Source: an uncultured Flavobacteriales bacterium (GTDB lineage: Bacteria; Bacteroidota; Bacteroidia; Flavobacteriales_D; Crocinitomicaceae). From it: a stretch of 64,000 nucleotides of DNA. The stretch spans positions 1 through 64,000 of the forward strand of contig CALEIK010000033.1 in assembly GCA_937876195.1 (NCBI GenBank). Reading direction: 5' to 3'. Below are positions 42,282-51,030 of this stretch, one piece after another (within the stretch, counting starts at the first letter, position 1; the number at the start of each line of letters is the position of its first letter). The notes below the pieces were generated by a model. It made no database searches and was not told where the DNA came from. It worked only from the letters and a program-made list of their open reading frames with translations. Both the position numbers and the translations under genes were made by a program.

Positions 42282-43106
42282 ATGGGTCTTAAAAAATTCA
42301 AGCCTACAACTCCAGGGCAAAGACACAAGATCAACAGTGATTATTCTGAGGTCACTACTTCAACTCCTGAAAAGAGTTTGGTAGCTGGTAAGAGTAAGTC
42401 TGGAGGTCGTAACAATGACGGTAGAATGACCATGCGCTATATTGGAGGTGGTCATAAGCAAAAATACCGAATCATTGACTTTAAACGAGAGAAACATGGT
42501 GTTCCTGCAACGGTTAAAACGATCGAATACGATCCAAACCGTACAGCTAGAATTGCCTTGTTATTTTATGCAGATGGTGAAAAACGTTATATTCTGGCTC
42601 CGGAAGGATTGAAAGTCGGAGATACTATAATGTCTGGAACTGAGGCTGCTCCTAATGTAGGAAATGCGCTATTTTTAGCGGATATTCCACTAGGAACTGT
42701 AATTCATAACATTGAATTAAAACCTGGAAGAGGTGGTGCTATTGCTCGTGGAGCAGGTACTTACGCTCAATTGAACGCTCGTGATGGTCGTTACGCAACT
42801 GTAAAAATGCCTTCTGGTGAAACTAGAATGATTTTAACAACGTGTATCGCTACTATTGGATCTGTTTCAAATTCAGAGCACAACTTAACGGTTTCAGGTA
42901 AGGCTGGTCGTTCAAGATGGTTGGGAAGACGTCCACGTGTTCGTGGTGTGGTAATGAATCCTGTCGATCACCCAATGGGTGGTGGCGAAGGGAAAAATTC
43001 CGGAGGTCACCCAAGATCGCGTAATGGAATTCCTGCGAAGGGATACAAAACGCGTGCTAAGAAGAAGTATTCAGATAAGTTTATCATCGAGAGAAGAAAA
43101 AAATAA
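42282..43106 (+). CDS. rplB: 50S ribosomal protein L2
   Basis: A 274-residue uL2, needed for subunit association and peptidyl transfer. KFKPTTPGQRH, NNDGRMTMRYIGGGHKQKYR, LKPGRGGAIARGAGTYAQLNARDG and the conserved NPVDHPMGGGEGK (with the His near the transferase centre) are present. Confidence 0.98.
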   Translation: MGLKKFKPTTPGQRHKINSDYSEVTTSTPEKSLVAGKSKSGGRNNDGRMTMRYIGGGHKQKYRIIDFKREKHGVPATVKTIEYDPNRTARIALLFYADGEKRYILAPEGLKVGDTIMSGTEAAPNVGNALFLADIPLGTVIHNIELKPGRGGAIARGAGTYAQLNARDGRYATVKMPSGETRMILTTCIATIGSVSNSEHNLTVSGKAGRSRWLGRRPRVRGVVMNPVDHPMGGGEGKNSGGHPRSRNGIPAKGYKTRAKKKYSDKFIIERRKK

Positions 43107-43113
43107 GTAAGAT

Positions 43114-43392
43114 ATGAGTCGTTCGTTGAAAAAACCACCGTTTATACATTACAAGCTGATGAAGCGAGTGGATGATGCGCAAGCATCTGGAAGCAAGACT
43201 GTTATTAAGACATGGTCGAGAGCAAGTACTATCTCTCCCGATTTTGTTGGTTTAACATTCGCTGTACATAATGGTAATAAGTTTATTCCTGTGTTTTGCA
43301 CTGAAAACATGGTAGGTCACAAGTTAGGAGAATTTTCTCCAACGCGTAACTTCCGTGGGCATGCTGGGAATAAGAAAGATAAGAAAAGATAA
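43114..43392 (+). CDS. rpsS: 30S ribosomal protein S19
   Basis: A 92-residue uS19 of the 30S head. MSRSLKKPPFIHYKLMKRV, IKTWSRASTISPDFVGLTFAVHNG and GHKLGEFSPTRNFRGHAG are conserved. Flanked by rplB and rplV with 7- and 11-bp gaps. Confidence 0.98.
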   Translation: MSRSLKKPPFIHYKLMKRVDDAQASGSKTVIKTWSRASTISPDFVGLTFAVHNGNKFIPVFCTENMVGHKLGEFSPTRNFRGHAGNKKDKKR

Positions 43393-43403
43393 TTAGCTGA
43401 GTT

Positions 43404-43805
43404 ATGGGTGCTAGAAAAAGACTTAGAGCTGAGAAAAGAAAAGAAGAGAATAAATCAATTGCTTTTGCAAAATTGAATAAATCTCCGATTGCTCCAAGAA
43501 AGATGAGATTAGTTGCAGATCTTGTAAGGGGAGTTGAAGTAAATAAAGCTCTTAATATATTGCAACACAATTCTAAAGAGGCCTCTAAGAGTCTCGAGAA
43601 ATTACTACGTTCTGCGATCGCCAATTGGGAGCAAAAGAACGAAGGTAAAAACATCGAAGATGAGACTTTGGTTGTGAAAACAATTGAAGTAAGTGGTGGT
43701 GCTATGTTGAAAAGAATTCAACCAGCTCCTCAAGGTAGAGCGCATAGAATTAGAAAAAGGTCAAATCATGTTACTATCGTTGTAGACGGTAAGAACGCAG
43801 AATAA
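43404..43805 (+). CDS. rplV: 50S ribosomal protein L22
   Basis: A 133-residue uL22; the core is standard (NKSPIAPRKMRLVADLVRGVEVNKALNIL and MLKRIQPAPQGRAHRIRKRSNHVTIVV, the tunnel hairpin). It has an N-terminal extension of about 22 residues rich in Lys/Arg/Glu compared with the usual 110-residue protein, common in Bacteroidota. Confidence 0.97.
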   Translation: MGARKRLRAEKRKEENKSIAFAKLNKSPIAPRKMRLVADLVRGVEVNKALNILQHNSKEASKSLEKLLRSAIANWEQKNEGKNIEDETLVVKTIEVSGGAMLKRIQPAPQGRAHRIRKRSNHVTIVVDGKNAE

Positions 43806-43815
43806 TTTTAGATAA

Positions 43816-44544
43816 ATGGGACAAAAAACAAATCCGATAGGAAATAGATTAGGTTTCATCCAGGGATGGGATTCTAATTGGTATGGAGGAAAAAATTACA
43901 AGGATAAGATCATTGAAGATCATAAAATCCGTAATTACCTGCGTGCACGTTTATCTAGAGCAAGCATTTCAAAAATCATCATCGAGCGTACGTTGAAGTT
44001 GGTAACCGTTACTGTCAACACAGCGAGACCAGGTGTAATTATTGGAAAAGGTGGACAGGAAGTTGACAAGTTGAAAGAGGAGTTGAAAAAATTGACGAAA
44101 AAAGACATTCAAATCAACATTTTCGAGGTAAAACGTCCAGAATTGGATGCTCGTTTAGTTGCGGATGGAATTGCACGTCAGTTGGAAGCTAGAATCTCTT
44201 TCAGAAGAGCAATCAAAATGTCTATAGCGAGTACAATGCGTATGGGAGCAGAAGGAATCAAAGTTAAGATTTCCGGACGTTTGAATGGCGCAGAGATGGC
44301 TCGTTCAGAGATGTACAAAGATGGACGTACTCCGTTACATACGTTCAGAGCTGACATCGATTATGCATTAGCAGAAGCACAAACTACTTATGGTAAACTT
44401 GGAATTAAAGTTTGGATATGTAAGGGTGAGGTATATGGTAAGCGTGATCTTTCTCCGAATATTGGGATGACTTCAGGTCAGAAACAACAAGGTGGTGGTG
44501 CTAGAAAGCCTGCCGGTGTAGGAGCTAAAAGAAGAAAAAAATAA
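43816..44544 (+). CDS. rpsC: 30S ribosomal protein S3
   Basis: A 242-residue uS3. The KH domain contains VTVNTARPGVIIGKGGQEVDKLKEEL; MGQKTNPIGNRLGFIQGWDSNWYGGKNY and KISGRLNGAEMARSEMYKDGRTPLHTFRADIDYALAEAQTTYGKLGIKVWI are conserved. The C-terminal tail is basic and low complexity (QQGGGARKPAGVGAKRRKK). The following gap to rplP, 42 bp, contains a small TCCGATgATCGGA hairpin. Confidence 0.98.
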   Translation: MGQKTNPIGNRLGFIQGWDSNWYGGKNYKDKIIEDHKIRNYLRARLSRASISKIIIERTLKLVTVTVNTARPGVIIGKGGQEVDKLKEELKKLTKKDIQINIFEVKRPELDARLVADGIARQLEARISFRRAIKMSIASTMRMGAEGIKVKISGRLNGAEMARSEMYKDGRTPLHTFRADIDYALAEAQTTYGKLGIKVWICKGEVYGKRDLSPNIGMTSGQKQQGGGARKPAGVGAKRRKK

Positions 44545-44586
44545 GCATCCGATGATCGGAATGATTAAATTTTAAAAGAATTAAAG

Positions 44587-45015
44587 ATGTTACAACCAAA
44601 GAGAAGCAAATTTAGAAAAGCTCAGAAAGGAAGAAACAGAGGTATTGCACATAGAGGTAGTACGGTTTCTTTTGGGTCTTTTGGATTAAAAACTTTGGAG
44701 CCGGGATGGATTACTTCACGTCAAATTGAAGCTTCGCGTATTGCCGTTACTAGATACATGAAGCGTGAAGGAAAAGTATGGATCCGTATATTCCCAGACA
44801 AGCCAGTTACACAAAAACCAGCGGAAGTACGTATGGGTAAAGGTAAGGGTGCTCCAAGTCACTGGGTTGCAGTTGTTAGACCAGGGCGTATTTTGTTTGA
44901 AGCAGACGGTGTTCCGTATGAGACAGCAAAAGAAGCCATGAGATTAGCTGCGCAAAAGTTGCCAGTTAAGTGTAAATTCGTTACACGAAATGACTTTGTA
45001 ATACCAGGAAAATAG
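44587..45015 (+). CDS. rplP: 50S ribosomal protein L16
   Basis: A 142-residue uL16 near the A/P sites of the 50S. MLQPKRSKFRKAQKGRNRG, MGKGKGAPSHWVAVVRPGRILFEADGVPYETAKEAMRLAAQKLPVKCKFV are conserved. 8 bp upstream of rpmC. Confidence 0.98.
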   Translation: MLQPKRSKFRKAQKGRNRGIAHRGSTVSFGSFGLKTLEPGWITSRQIEASRIAVTRYMKREGKVWIRIFPDKPVTQKPAEVRMGKGKGAPSHWVAVVRPGRILFEADGVPYETAKEAMRLAAQKLPVKCKFVTRNDFVIPGK

Positions 45016-45023
45016 AATTTAGT

Positions 45024-45218
45024 ATGAAGCAGCAAGAAATCACAAAAATGTCAATAGAGGACGTAAAGAATCAAGTTTCAAACTTTTCTGAGAGATTGGA
45101 GAAAATGAAGTTGGCTCACACGGTTGCTCCGATGGAGAATCCTATACAAATTCGTGACATGAGAAGAACAATCGCAAGATTGAAAACTGAGTTAACAAAA
45201 CGTGAAGCGCAGGCTTAG
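45024..45218 (+). CDS. rpmC: 50S ribosomal protein L29
   Basis: A 64-residue uL29, two long helices near the exit tunnel. MKQQEITKMSIEDVKNQVSNFSERLEKMKLAHTVAPMENPIQIRDMRRTIARLKTEL is a typical sequence. Gap of 29 bp to rpsQ. Confidence 0.96.
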   Translation: MKQQEITKMSIEDVKNQVSNFSERLEKMKLAHTVAPMENPIQIRDMRRTIARLKTELTKREAQA

Positions 45219-45247
45219 TTGCTTGTATAATTCGAAACTAGTTTGAA

Positions 45248-45505
45248 ATGGAAAAGCGAAATTTAAGAAAAGAACGTGTAGGGATAGTTACTAGCGATAA
45301 GATGGATAAGTCAATCGTCGTTTCAGTAGAAAGAAAAGTAAAACACCCTAAGTATGGTAAGTTCGTAAAGAACACTACTAAGTTTGTAGCCCACGATGAG
45401 AAAAATGACTGTAACGAAGGTGATACAGTTAAAATCATGGAGACTAGACCATTGTCTAAGTCGAAAAACTGGAGATTAGTAGAGGTAATTGAACGAGCTA
45501 AATAA
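45248..45505 (+). CDS. rpsQ: 30S ribosomal protein S17
   Basis: An 85-residue uS17, primary 16S binder with an OB fold. RNLRKERVGIVTSDKMDKSIVVSVERKVKHPKYGKF and VKIMETRPLSKSKNWRLVEVIERAK are conserved. Confidence 0.98.
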   Translation: MEKRNLRKERVGIVTSDKMDKSIVVSVERKVKHPKYGKFVKNTTKFVAHDEKNDCNEGDTVKIMETRPLSKSKNWRLVEVIERAK

Positions 45506-45514
45506 TTTTTAGTA

Positions 45515-45883
45515 ATGATACAAAGTGAATCAAGACTTAAAGTAGCAGATAACTCCGGAGCGAAGGAGGTTCTAGTCATCCGTGTTTTAGGAGGAACTAG
45601 ACGTCGATATGCTTCAGTTGGAGATAAAATCGTCGTTACTGTGAAAAGCGCAATGCCGAATGGAGCTGTGAAAAAAGGATCAGTTGCCACTGCGGTAATA
45701 GTAAGAACAAAAAAAGAAGTACGTCGTCCTGATGGATCCTACATTCGTTTTGATGATAACGCATGCGTTATCCTAAACGCTACAGGTGAAATGAGAGGAA
45801 CTCGTATCTTTGGACCAGTTGCCCGTGAGCTTCGTGATGCAAACTACATGAAAGTAGTATCATTGGCTCCCGAGGTACTTTAA
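45515..45883 (+). CDS. rplN: 50S ribosomal protein L14
   Basis: A 122-residue uL14 at the subunit interface. MIQSESRLKVADNSGAKEVLVIRVLGGTRRRYASVGDKIVVTVKSAMPNGAVKKG and IFGPVARELRDANYMKVVSLAPEVL are typical. 14 bp to rplX. Confidence 0.98.
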   Translation: MIQSESRLKVADNSGAKEVLVIRVLGGTRRRYASVGDKIVVTVKSAMPNGAVKKGSVATAVIVRTKKEVRRPDGSYIRFDDNACVILNATGEMRGTRIFGPVARELRDANYMKVVSLAPEVL

Positions 45884-45897
45884 AATGAATTGAAGTT

Positions 45898-46215
45898 ATG
45901 CAACAGAAATTACACATTAAAGTAGGTGACACTGTTAAAATTTTAGCAGGAGAATCAAACGGTCAGGAAGGTAAGATCCTTTCGATCGACAGAAAGAAAA
46001 TGCGTGCATTGGTAGAAGGAATCAATTTGGCAAAACGCCATACGAAGCCAAGTGCTGCAGACCCTCAAGGTGGTATCGTGGAAAAAGAAGCAGGAATCCA
46101 CATTTCTAACCTTATGGTTGTTCATAAAGGTCAAGCATCTCGTCTTGGACGCAAATTGAACAAAGAAGGAAAAATAGTACGTTATTCAAAAAAGTCAGGG
46201 GAGGAAATTAAATAA
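45898..46215 (+). CDS. rplX: 50S ribosomal protein L24
   Basis: A 105-residue uL24 with the KOW motif (HIKVGDTVKILAGESNGQEGKILSIDRKKMRALVEGINLAKRHTKP), an assembly initiator. The stop shares one base with the rplE start (TAATG), indicating translational coupling. Confidence 0.98.
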   Translation: MQQKLHIKVGDTVKILAGESNGQEGKILSIDRKKMRALVEGINLAKRHTKPSAADPQGGIVEKEAGIHISNLMVVHKGQASRLGRKLNKEGKIVRYSKKSGEEIK

Positions 46216-46766
46216 TGAGTTATACACCAAGACTTCAGGAAAAGTACAGCACTGAAATTATTTCAGGGCTTACTGAACAGTTCGGTTACAAGACGGTTAT
46301 GCAAGTACCGAAACTGCAAAAGATAATTTTAAGCCAAGGTGTCGGTGATGCCGTTGGTGATAAAAAGTTAATCGACAACGCTGTTGAAGATTTGACTCGT
46401 ATTGCGGGACAAAGAGCAGTAGCGACAATCTCTAAAAAGGATATTTCTAATTTCAAATTGAGAAAAGGGATGCCGATTGGAACTAAAGTAACATTGAGAG
46501 GTGCAAAAATGTACGATTTCTTAGACAGATTGATTTCTGTTGCGTTGCCAAGAACAAGAGATTTTAGAGGTATCAATGCAAAAGGATTTGATGGAAGAGG
46601 AAACTTCAACATGGGAGTTAAGGAACACATCATTTTTCCAGAAATTGATATTGATAAAGTGAGTCGAATGATGGGAATGGATATTACATTTGTTACATCT
46701 GCGGAAAGTGATGAAGAAGGAAAAGCCCTTCTAGATGCTTTCGGATTTCCATTTACAAAAAAATAA
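46215..46766 (+). CDS. rplE: 50S ribosomal protein L5
   Basis: A 183-residue uL5 of the central protuberance, contacting 5S rRNA. SYTPRLQEKYSTEIISGLTEQFGY, ISKKDISNFKLRKGMPIGTKVTLRG and ALPRTRDFRGINAKGFDGRGNFNMGVKEHIIFPEIDIDKV are conserved. 6 bp to rpsN. Confidence 0.98.
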   Translation: MSYTPRLQEKYSTEIISGLTEQFGYKTVMQVPKLQKIILSQGVGDAVGDKKLIDNAVEDLTRIAGQRAVATISKKDISNFKLRKGMPIGTKVTLRGAKMYDFLDRLISVALPRTRDFRGINAKGFDGRGNFNMGVKEHIIFPEIDIDKVSRMMGMDITFVTSAESDEEGKALLDAFGFPFTKK

Positions 46767-46772
46767 GAAGAA

Positions 46773-47087
46773 ATGGCAAAAGAATCAATGAAAGCGCGTG
46801 AGCGCAAAAGAGAAAAATTGACGGCTCGTTATGCTGAAAAGCGTGCAGAGTTGACAAAGATTTTAAAGTCTAGCGACAATTCTGATGAAATGCAAGAAGC
46901 GAAATGGAATGCGATGATCGCACTTCAAAAGTTGCCTGCAAACTCATCAAAAGTTCGCGTTCACAATAGATGTGGATTAACTGGACGACCTAGAGGGTAT
47001 ATGCGTCAGTTTGGTATTTCAAGGGTAACTTTCCGTGAAATGGCATTGGATGGTAAGATCCCAGGTATTAAAAAAGCAAGTTGGTAA
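46773..47087 (+). CDS. rpsN: 30S ribosomal protein S14, zinc-free form
   Basis: A 104-residue uS14 of the long, zinc-independent (C-minus) kind: the LPANSSKVRVHNRCGLTGRPRGYMRQFGISRVTFREMALDGKIPGIKKASW end has only one Cys where zinc forms have four. S14 sits in the 30S head. The 60-bp gap after it contains a hairpin (47096-47130) upstream of rpsH. Confidence 0.97.
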   Translation: MAKESMKARERKREKLTARYAEKRAELTKILKSSDNSDEMQEAKWNAMIALQKLPANSSKVRVHNRCGLTGRPRGYMRQFGISRVTFREMALDGKIPGIKKASW

Positions 47088-47095
47088 AATTATAA

Positions 47096-47130
47096 ACGGG
47101 TTTCAGGTTCAATGCATAATTGAAAACCGT
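47096..47130 (+). promoter_or_regulatory. Hairpin in the rpsN-rpsH spacer
   Basis: ACGG (47096-47099) pairs with CCGT (47127-47130), and inside it TTCAAT (47108-47113) pairs perfectly with ATTGAA (47119-47124) over GCATA. It is the only structured spacer in the S10-spc half and lies 17 bp before rpsH; S8 regulation is a guess. Confidence 0.5.
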
Positions 47131-47147
47131 AACCGAAAATTAAAAAA

Positions 47148-47546
47148 ATGAATACAGATCCAATAGCAGATTATTTAACTCGAATTCGTAACGCAAGCGC
47201 TGCGAAATTGAAAACAGTTGAAATCCCTGCATCAAACGTAAAGAAAGCGATTACGAAAATTTTGTTTGATCAAGGATACATCACAGATTTCAAATTTGAG
47301 GATGATAACAAGCAAGGTACCATCAAAATCGCGTTGAAATACAATGCATCTACGAAAGTTCCTGCAATCACAAAATTGCAAAGAGCTTCTAGACCAGGTT
47401 TACGTAAATACAATAGCGCGACAGAAATGCCACGTGTATTGAACGGACTTGGAGTTGCAATCGTTTCAACGTCAAAAGGTGTTATCACAGGTAAAGAAGC
47501 AACAAAAGAAAACGTAGGAGGAGAAGTTCTTTGCTACGTATATTAA
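47148..47546 (+). CDS. rpsH: 30S ribosomal protein S8
   Basis: A 132-residue uS8, primary 16S binder and, in E. coli, the spc-operon repressor. MNTDPIADYLTRIRNASAAKLKTVEIPAS, TKLQRASRPGLRKYNSATEMPRVLNGLGVAIVSTSKGVITGKEATKENVGGEVLCYVY are typical. A hairpin lies in its 60-bp leader. Confidence 0.98.
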   Translation: MNTDPIADYLTRIRNASAAKLKTVEIPASNVKKAITKILFDQGYITDFKFEDDNKQGTIKIALKYNASTKVPAITKLQRASRPGLRKYNSATEMPRVLNGLGVAIVSTSKGVITGKEATKENVGGEVLCYVY

Positions 47547-47564
47547 TTTTAAGTTTAAGTCAAA

Positions 47565-48116
47565 ATGTCAAGGATAGGTAAATCCCCAGTAACAATCCCG
47601 AGTGGAGTAGAAGTGAAAGTTGACGGTAACATTATTACCGTTAAGGGATCCAAAGGTGAATTGACTCAAGAATTTGATTCTTGTGTTTCAATTAGCATTG
47701 AGGATGGAGTAATAACTTTCACCCGCGAATCAGACTCACCAGATCATAGATCTAAGCACGGTTTATACCGTTCATTAGTGAACAATATGATCATTGGAGT
47801 TTCGGAAGGGTTCAAAAAGGAGTTAGAAGTAATTGGAGTAGGATACAGAGCAAGTGCAAACGGTCAAACGTTAGAGCTTTCTCTAGGATATTCTCACCCA
47901 TTTGTTTTCGAACTTCCTAAAGAAATTAAGGTATCTGCAGTGTCTGAAAAAGGTAAGGCTCCATTGGTAACATTGGAATCTCACGATAAACAGTTAGTAG
48001 GACAAGTCGCTGCCAAAATTCGTTCCCTTCGTAAACCAGAACCTTACAAAGGTAAAGGTGTTAGATTCTTAGGTGAAGAAATCAGAAGAAAAGCTGGTAA
48101 AACAGCAGCGAAGTAA
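47565..48116 (+). CDS. rplF: 50S ribosomal protein L6
   Basis: A 183-residue uL6 at the 50S stalk base. SRIGKSPVTIPSGVEVKVDGNIITVKGSKGELTQEF and VRSLRKPEPYKGKGVRFLGEEIRRKAGKTA are conserved (KIRSLRKPEPYKGKGVR is the signature). 24 bp to rplR. Confidence 0.98.
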   Translation: MSRIGKSPVTIPSGVEVKVDGNIITVKGSKGELTQEFDSCVSISIEDGVITFTRESDSPDHRSKHGLYRSLVNNMIIGVSEGFKKELEVIGVGYRASANGQTLELSLGYSHPFVFELPKEIKVSAVSEKGKAPLVTLESHDKQLVGQVAAKIRSLRKPEPYKGKGVRFLGEEIRRKAGKTAAK

Positions 48117-48140
48117 TAATTAGATATCATTAATTGAGTT

Positions 48141-48488
48141 ATGGCATTTAGTAAAGTAAATAGAAGAGCAAAAATCAAAAGAAGAATCAGAAAGAAAATT
48201 ACTGGTACTTCTGCGATGCCACGTTTGTCTGTGTTCAGAAGTAACAAGCAAATGTATGCGCAAATTATAGATGACTCTACAGGTTTAACACTTGTATCAG
48301 CATCATCTTATAAGAGTAAGGCAAAAGGCACCAAATTAGAGCAAGCTGCACTTGTTGGAAAAGAAGTAGCAGAAAAGGCAAAAAAGGCTGGAATAGAGTC
48401 TGTTGTGTTTGATCGCAATGGATATTTATACCACGGTAGAGTTAAATCATTAGCTGACTCGGCAAGAGAAGGCGGACTAAAATTGTAA
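48141..48488 (+). CDS. rplR: 50S ribosomal protein L18
   Basis: A 115-residue uL18, the 5S rRNA binder. SKVNRRAKIKRRIRKKITGTSAMPRLSVFRSNKQMYAQIIDDSTG and VVFDRNGYLYHGRVKSLADSAREGGLKL are typical. 2 bp to rpsE. Confidence 0.98.
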   Translation: MAFSKVNRRAKIKRRIRKKITGTSAMPRLSVFRSNKQMYAQIIDDSTGLTLVSASSYKSKAKGTKLEQAALVGKEVAEKAKKAGIESVVFDRNGYLYHGRVKSLADSAREGGLKL

Positions 48489-48490
48489 AG

Positions 48491-49009
48491 ATGGCAGCAC
48501 AAGGATTAAACAGAGTTAAATCTGTAGAAACAGAACTTAAAGACAAGTTGGTTGCCGTAAACCGTGTAACGAAAGTTACAAAAGGTGGACGTACGTTTAG
48601 TTTTTCAGCAATTGTTGTTGTTGGTGATGAGAACGGTATCGTTGGACACGGTCTAGGTAAAGCCAAAGAGGTAACTGAAGCAATTTCGAAAGGAATTGAT
48701 GATGCTAAAAAGAACTTAATTAGAGTTCCTTTGTTGCACGGTACAGTTCCTCATATTCAAAAAGGTAAATTCAGTGGAGCAAGAGTTTTGTTGAGACCAG
48801 CCTCAGAAGGTACAGGAGTTATCGCCGGTGGTGCGATGCGTGCAGTATTGGAGAGTGTAGGTGTTCACAATGTCTTGGCTAAATCTCAAGGATCATCAAA
48901 TCCTCACAACGTTGTTAAAGCAACTATTGATGCATTGTCTCAAATGAGAGATGCTGTTACGGTAGCAAGACAAAGAGGAATTGAGCTGGATAAAGTGTTT
49001 AACGGTTAA
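48491..49009 (+). CDS. rpsE: 30S ribosomal protein S5
   Basis: A 172-residue uS5. LVAVNRVTKVTKGGRTFSFSAIVVVGDENGIVGHGLGKAKEVTEAI is the RNA-binding domain and HNVLAKSQGSSNPHNVVKATIDALSQM the conserved end. Spectinomycin-contact loop is in the first segment. 11 bp to rpmD. Confidence 0.98.
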   Translation: MAAQGLNRVKSVETELKDKLVAVNRVTKVTKGGRTFSFSAIVVVGDENGIVGHGLGKAKEVTEAISKGIDDAKKNLIRVPLLHGTVPHIQKGKFSGARVLLRPASEGTGVIAGGAMRAVLESVGVHNVLAKSQGSSNPHNVVKATIDALSQMRDAVTVARQRGIELDKVFNG

Positions 49010-49020
49010 AGAAAGCGATT

Positions 49021-49197
49021 ATGGCAACAATTAAGATTAAACAAGTTAGAAGTGCTATCAATCGTACAGCACGTCAAAAAGCAACGATCCAAGCATTAGG
49101 GTTTAAAAGGTTAAATCAGACATTAGAAAAAGAGGCAACACCTCAAATTCTTGGGATGATTGATAAAGTTCAACACCTCGTAAAAGTGGTTGAATAA
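49021..49197 (+). CDS. rpmD: 50S ribosomal protein L30
   Basis: ATG 49021 to TAA 49195-49197 gives 58 residues beginning ATIKIKQVRSAINRTARQK and ending LGMIDKVQHLVKVVE. Length and order (between rpsE and rplO) are right for bacterial uL30. It is small enough to be missed by length-filtered gene finding. Confidence 0.97.
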   Translation: MATIKIKQVRSAINRTARQKATIQALGFKRLNQTLEKEATPQILGMIDKVQHLVKVVE

Positions 49198-49215
49198 ACG
49201 TTAAAACATTAAGAG

Positions 49216-49662
49216 ATGAATTTACATAATTTAACTCCTGCAAATGGGGCTACAAAGAATAGAAAGAGAATAGCTCGTGGACAGGGATCTGGACACGGAG
49301 GAACTTCTACACGTGGACATAAAGGAGCAAAATCTAGATCAGGTTACTCACGTAAAATTGGTTTTGAAGGTGGACAAATGCCACTTCAAAGACGTGTTCC
49401 TAAATTTGGTTTCAAAAATATTAACCGTGTAGAATACAAAGGAATTAATTTGGATATTATCCAGTCATTAATTGAACGAAAAGGGGTGAAAGAAATCAAC
49501 CTAGAAGTGCTTCAAGAAAATGGTTTAGTTTCTAGAAACGAGCTAGTTAAAATACTTGGTAGAGGAGAGTTAAAAACGAAGATCAATGTGACTGCTCACA
49601 AATTCTCAGCAACTGCAAAAGCTGCAATTGAGGGACAAGGTGGGAATTGTTCAGAAATCTAA
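49216..49662 (+). CDS. rplO: 50S ribosomal protein L15
   Basis: A 148-residue uL15, late assembly protein. MNLHNLTPANGATKNRKRIARGQGSGHGGTSTRGHKGAKSRSGYSRKIGFEGGQMPLQRRVPKFGFKN is the conserved Gly/Arg-rich first half. 25 bp to secY. Confidence 0.98.
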   Translation: MNLHNLTPANGATKNRKRIARGQGSGHGGTSTRGHKGAKSRSGYSRKIGFEGGQMPLQRRVPKFGFKNINRVEYKGINLDIIQSLIERKGVKEINLEVLQENGLVSRNELVKILGRGELKTKINVTAHKFSATAKAAIEGQGGNCSEI

Positions 49663-49687
49663 TTAACTTTGCCAACATTTTTTACAA

Positions 49688-51028
49688 ATGAAAAGATTTA
49701 TAACTAGTTTAAAGAATATCTGGAAGGTAGAAGAGTTAAGAAAGAGAATCTTATTGACGCTCGGACTTATACTTATTTATCGTATTGGATCCTTCATCAT
49801 TTTACCAGGGGTGAACTACACCGCATTGGTAGAGGCGCAAGCTGCTGGAGGTCAAAATATGTTAGAGACACTTCTATCCCTTTTCTCAGGTGGTGGTTTT
49901 ACGAATGCATCAATTATGGCGTTAGGAATTATGCCGTACATTAGTGCCTCGATTATCATGCAGCTGTTAGGAATGGCAGTTCCGGCTGTTCAAAAAATGC
50001 AACAAGAAGGAGAATCAGGACGGAAGCGGATTAATAACTATACGCGTATCCTAACGATTGTCATTTGTGCTTTGCAAGCGCCAAGTTACTTGACGTTGTA
50101 CATTGCCAATAAAGGTGCTCTACCAGAAGACGGTGGAACCTTTTGGTGGACACAGTCCATTATTGTATTGGTAGCAGGTGCAATGTTTGCAGTATGGTTA
50201 GGTGAACGAATTACGGATAAAGGTGTTGGAAATGGTATCTCGTTATTGATTACTGTGGGTATCCTTGCTAGGCTTCCAGAAGCGTTCATGGCTGAATTTG
50301 GTTTTGCTGTTGAATCTGGAAACTTGATTAAAATAGTACTTGAGATCATTATATTTATGGTAGTCGTTTTGGCTACGATTCTTATTGTTCAAGGAGTGCG
50401 AAAAGTTCCGCTAAATACAGCGAAGCGTGTTGTTGGATCAAGAGCAGCAGAGGATCAAGGTGCTAGAAGTTATTTGCCAATCAAGGTAAATGCGTCTGGT
50501 GTAATGCCTATAATTTTTGCACAAGCGATAATGACGGTACCAATGATGATTTTCACAAGTGGTGCAGAAGGAGGTTTTGTATCCAAGCACTTTAGTGATA
50601 TCTATGGATTTGGTTACAACGCATTGCTTGCGGTGTTGATTATCGTGTTTACGTATTTTTACACGGCAATTATGATTAACCCTCGGAAGATTGCTGATGA
50701 GCTGAAAAGAAGTGGTGGTTTTATACCAGGAATTCGTCCAGGAGAAGAAACGGCAGGTTATATCGATTCGCTCGTTTCAAGAATTACATTCCCTGGATCA
50801 TTGTTCTTGGCGTTTATTGCCATTATTCCAGCGATTGCAAAATTGGCAGGAGTGAATGATGCGTTTGCAATGTTTTTTGGTGGAACTTCATTACTGATTA
50901 TGGTAGGGGTTGTACTTGATACACTGCAGCAAATTGAGTCTTATTTGTTGAACCGTCAAATGGATGGTCTAATGGAAGGGACAAGAGTGAAAGGAAGACG
51001 TGGTGCGAACGAATTATCAGGATTTTAA
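49688..51028 (+). CDS. secY: Protein translocase subunit SecY
   Basis: A 446-residue inner-membrane channel protein with ten transmembrane helices; with SecE/G it forms the export pore. ILLTLGLILIYRIGSFIILPGVN is helix 1, GIMPYISASIIMQLLGMAVPAVQKMQQEGESGRKRINNYTR, PRKIADELKRSGGFIPGIRPGEETAGYIDSLVSRITFPGSLFLA and the C-terminal loop are conserved. No adk or map lies between it and infA, which starts 2 bp downstream. Confidence 0.98.
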   Translation: MKRFITSLKNIWKVEELRKRILLTLGLILIYRIGSFIILPGVNYTALVEAQAAGGQNMLETLLSLFSGGGFTNASIMALGIMPYISASIIMQLLGMAVPAVQKMQQEGESGRKRINNYTRILTIVICALQAPSYLTLYIANKGALPEDGGTFWWTQSIIVLVAGAMFAVWLGERITDKGVGNGISLLITVGILARLPEAFMAEFGFAVESGNLIKIVLEIIIFMVVVLATILIVQGVRKVPLNTAKRVVGSRAAEDQGARSYLPIKVNASGVMPIIFAQAIMTVPMMIFTSGAEGGFVSKHFSDIYGFGYNALLAVLIIVFTYFYTAIMINPRKIADELKRSGGFIPGIRPGEETAGYIDSLVSRITFPGSLFLAFIAIIPAIAKLAGVNDAFAMFFGGTSLLIMVGVVLDTLQQIESYLLNRQMDGLMEGTRVKGRRGANELSGF

Positions 51029-51030
51029 TC

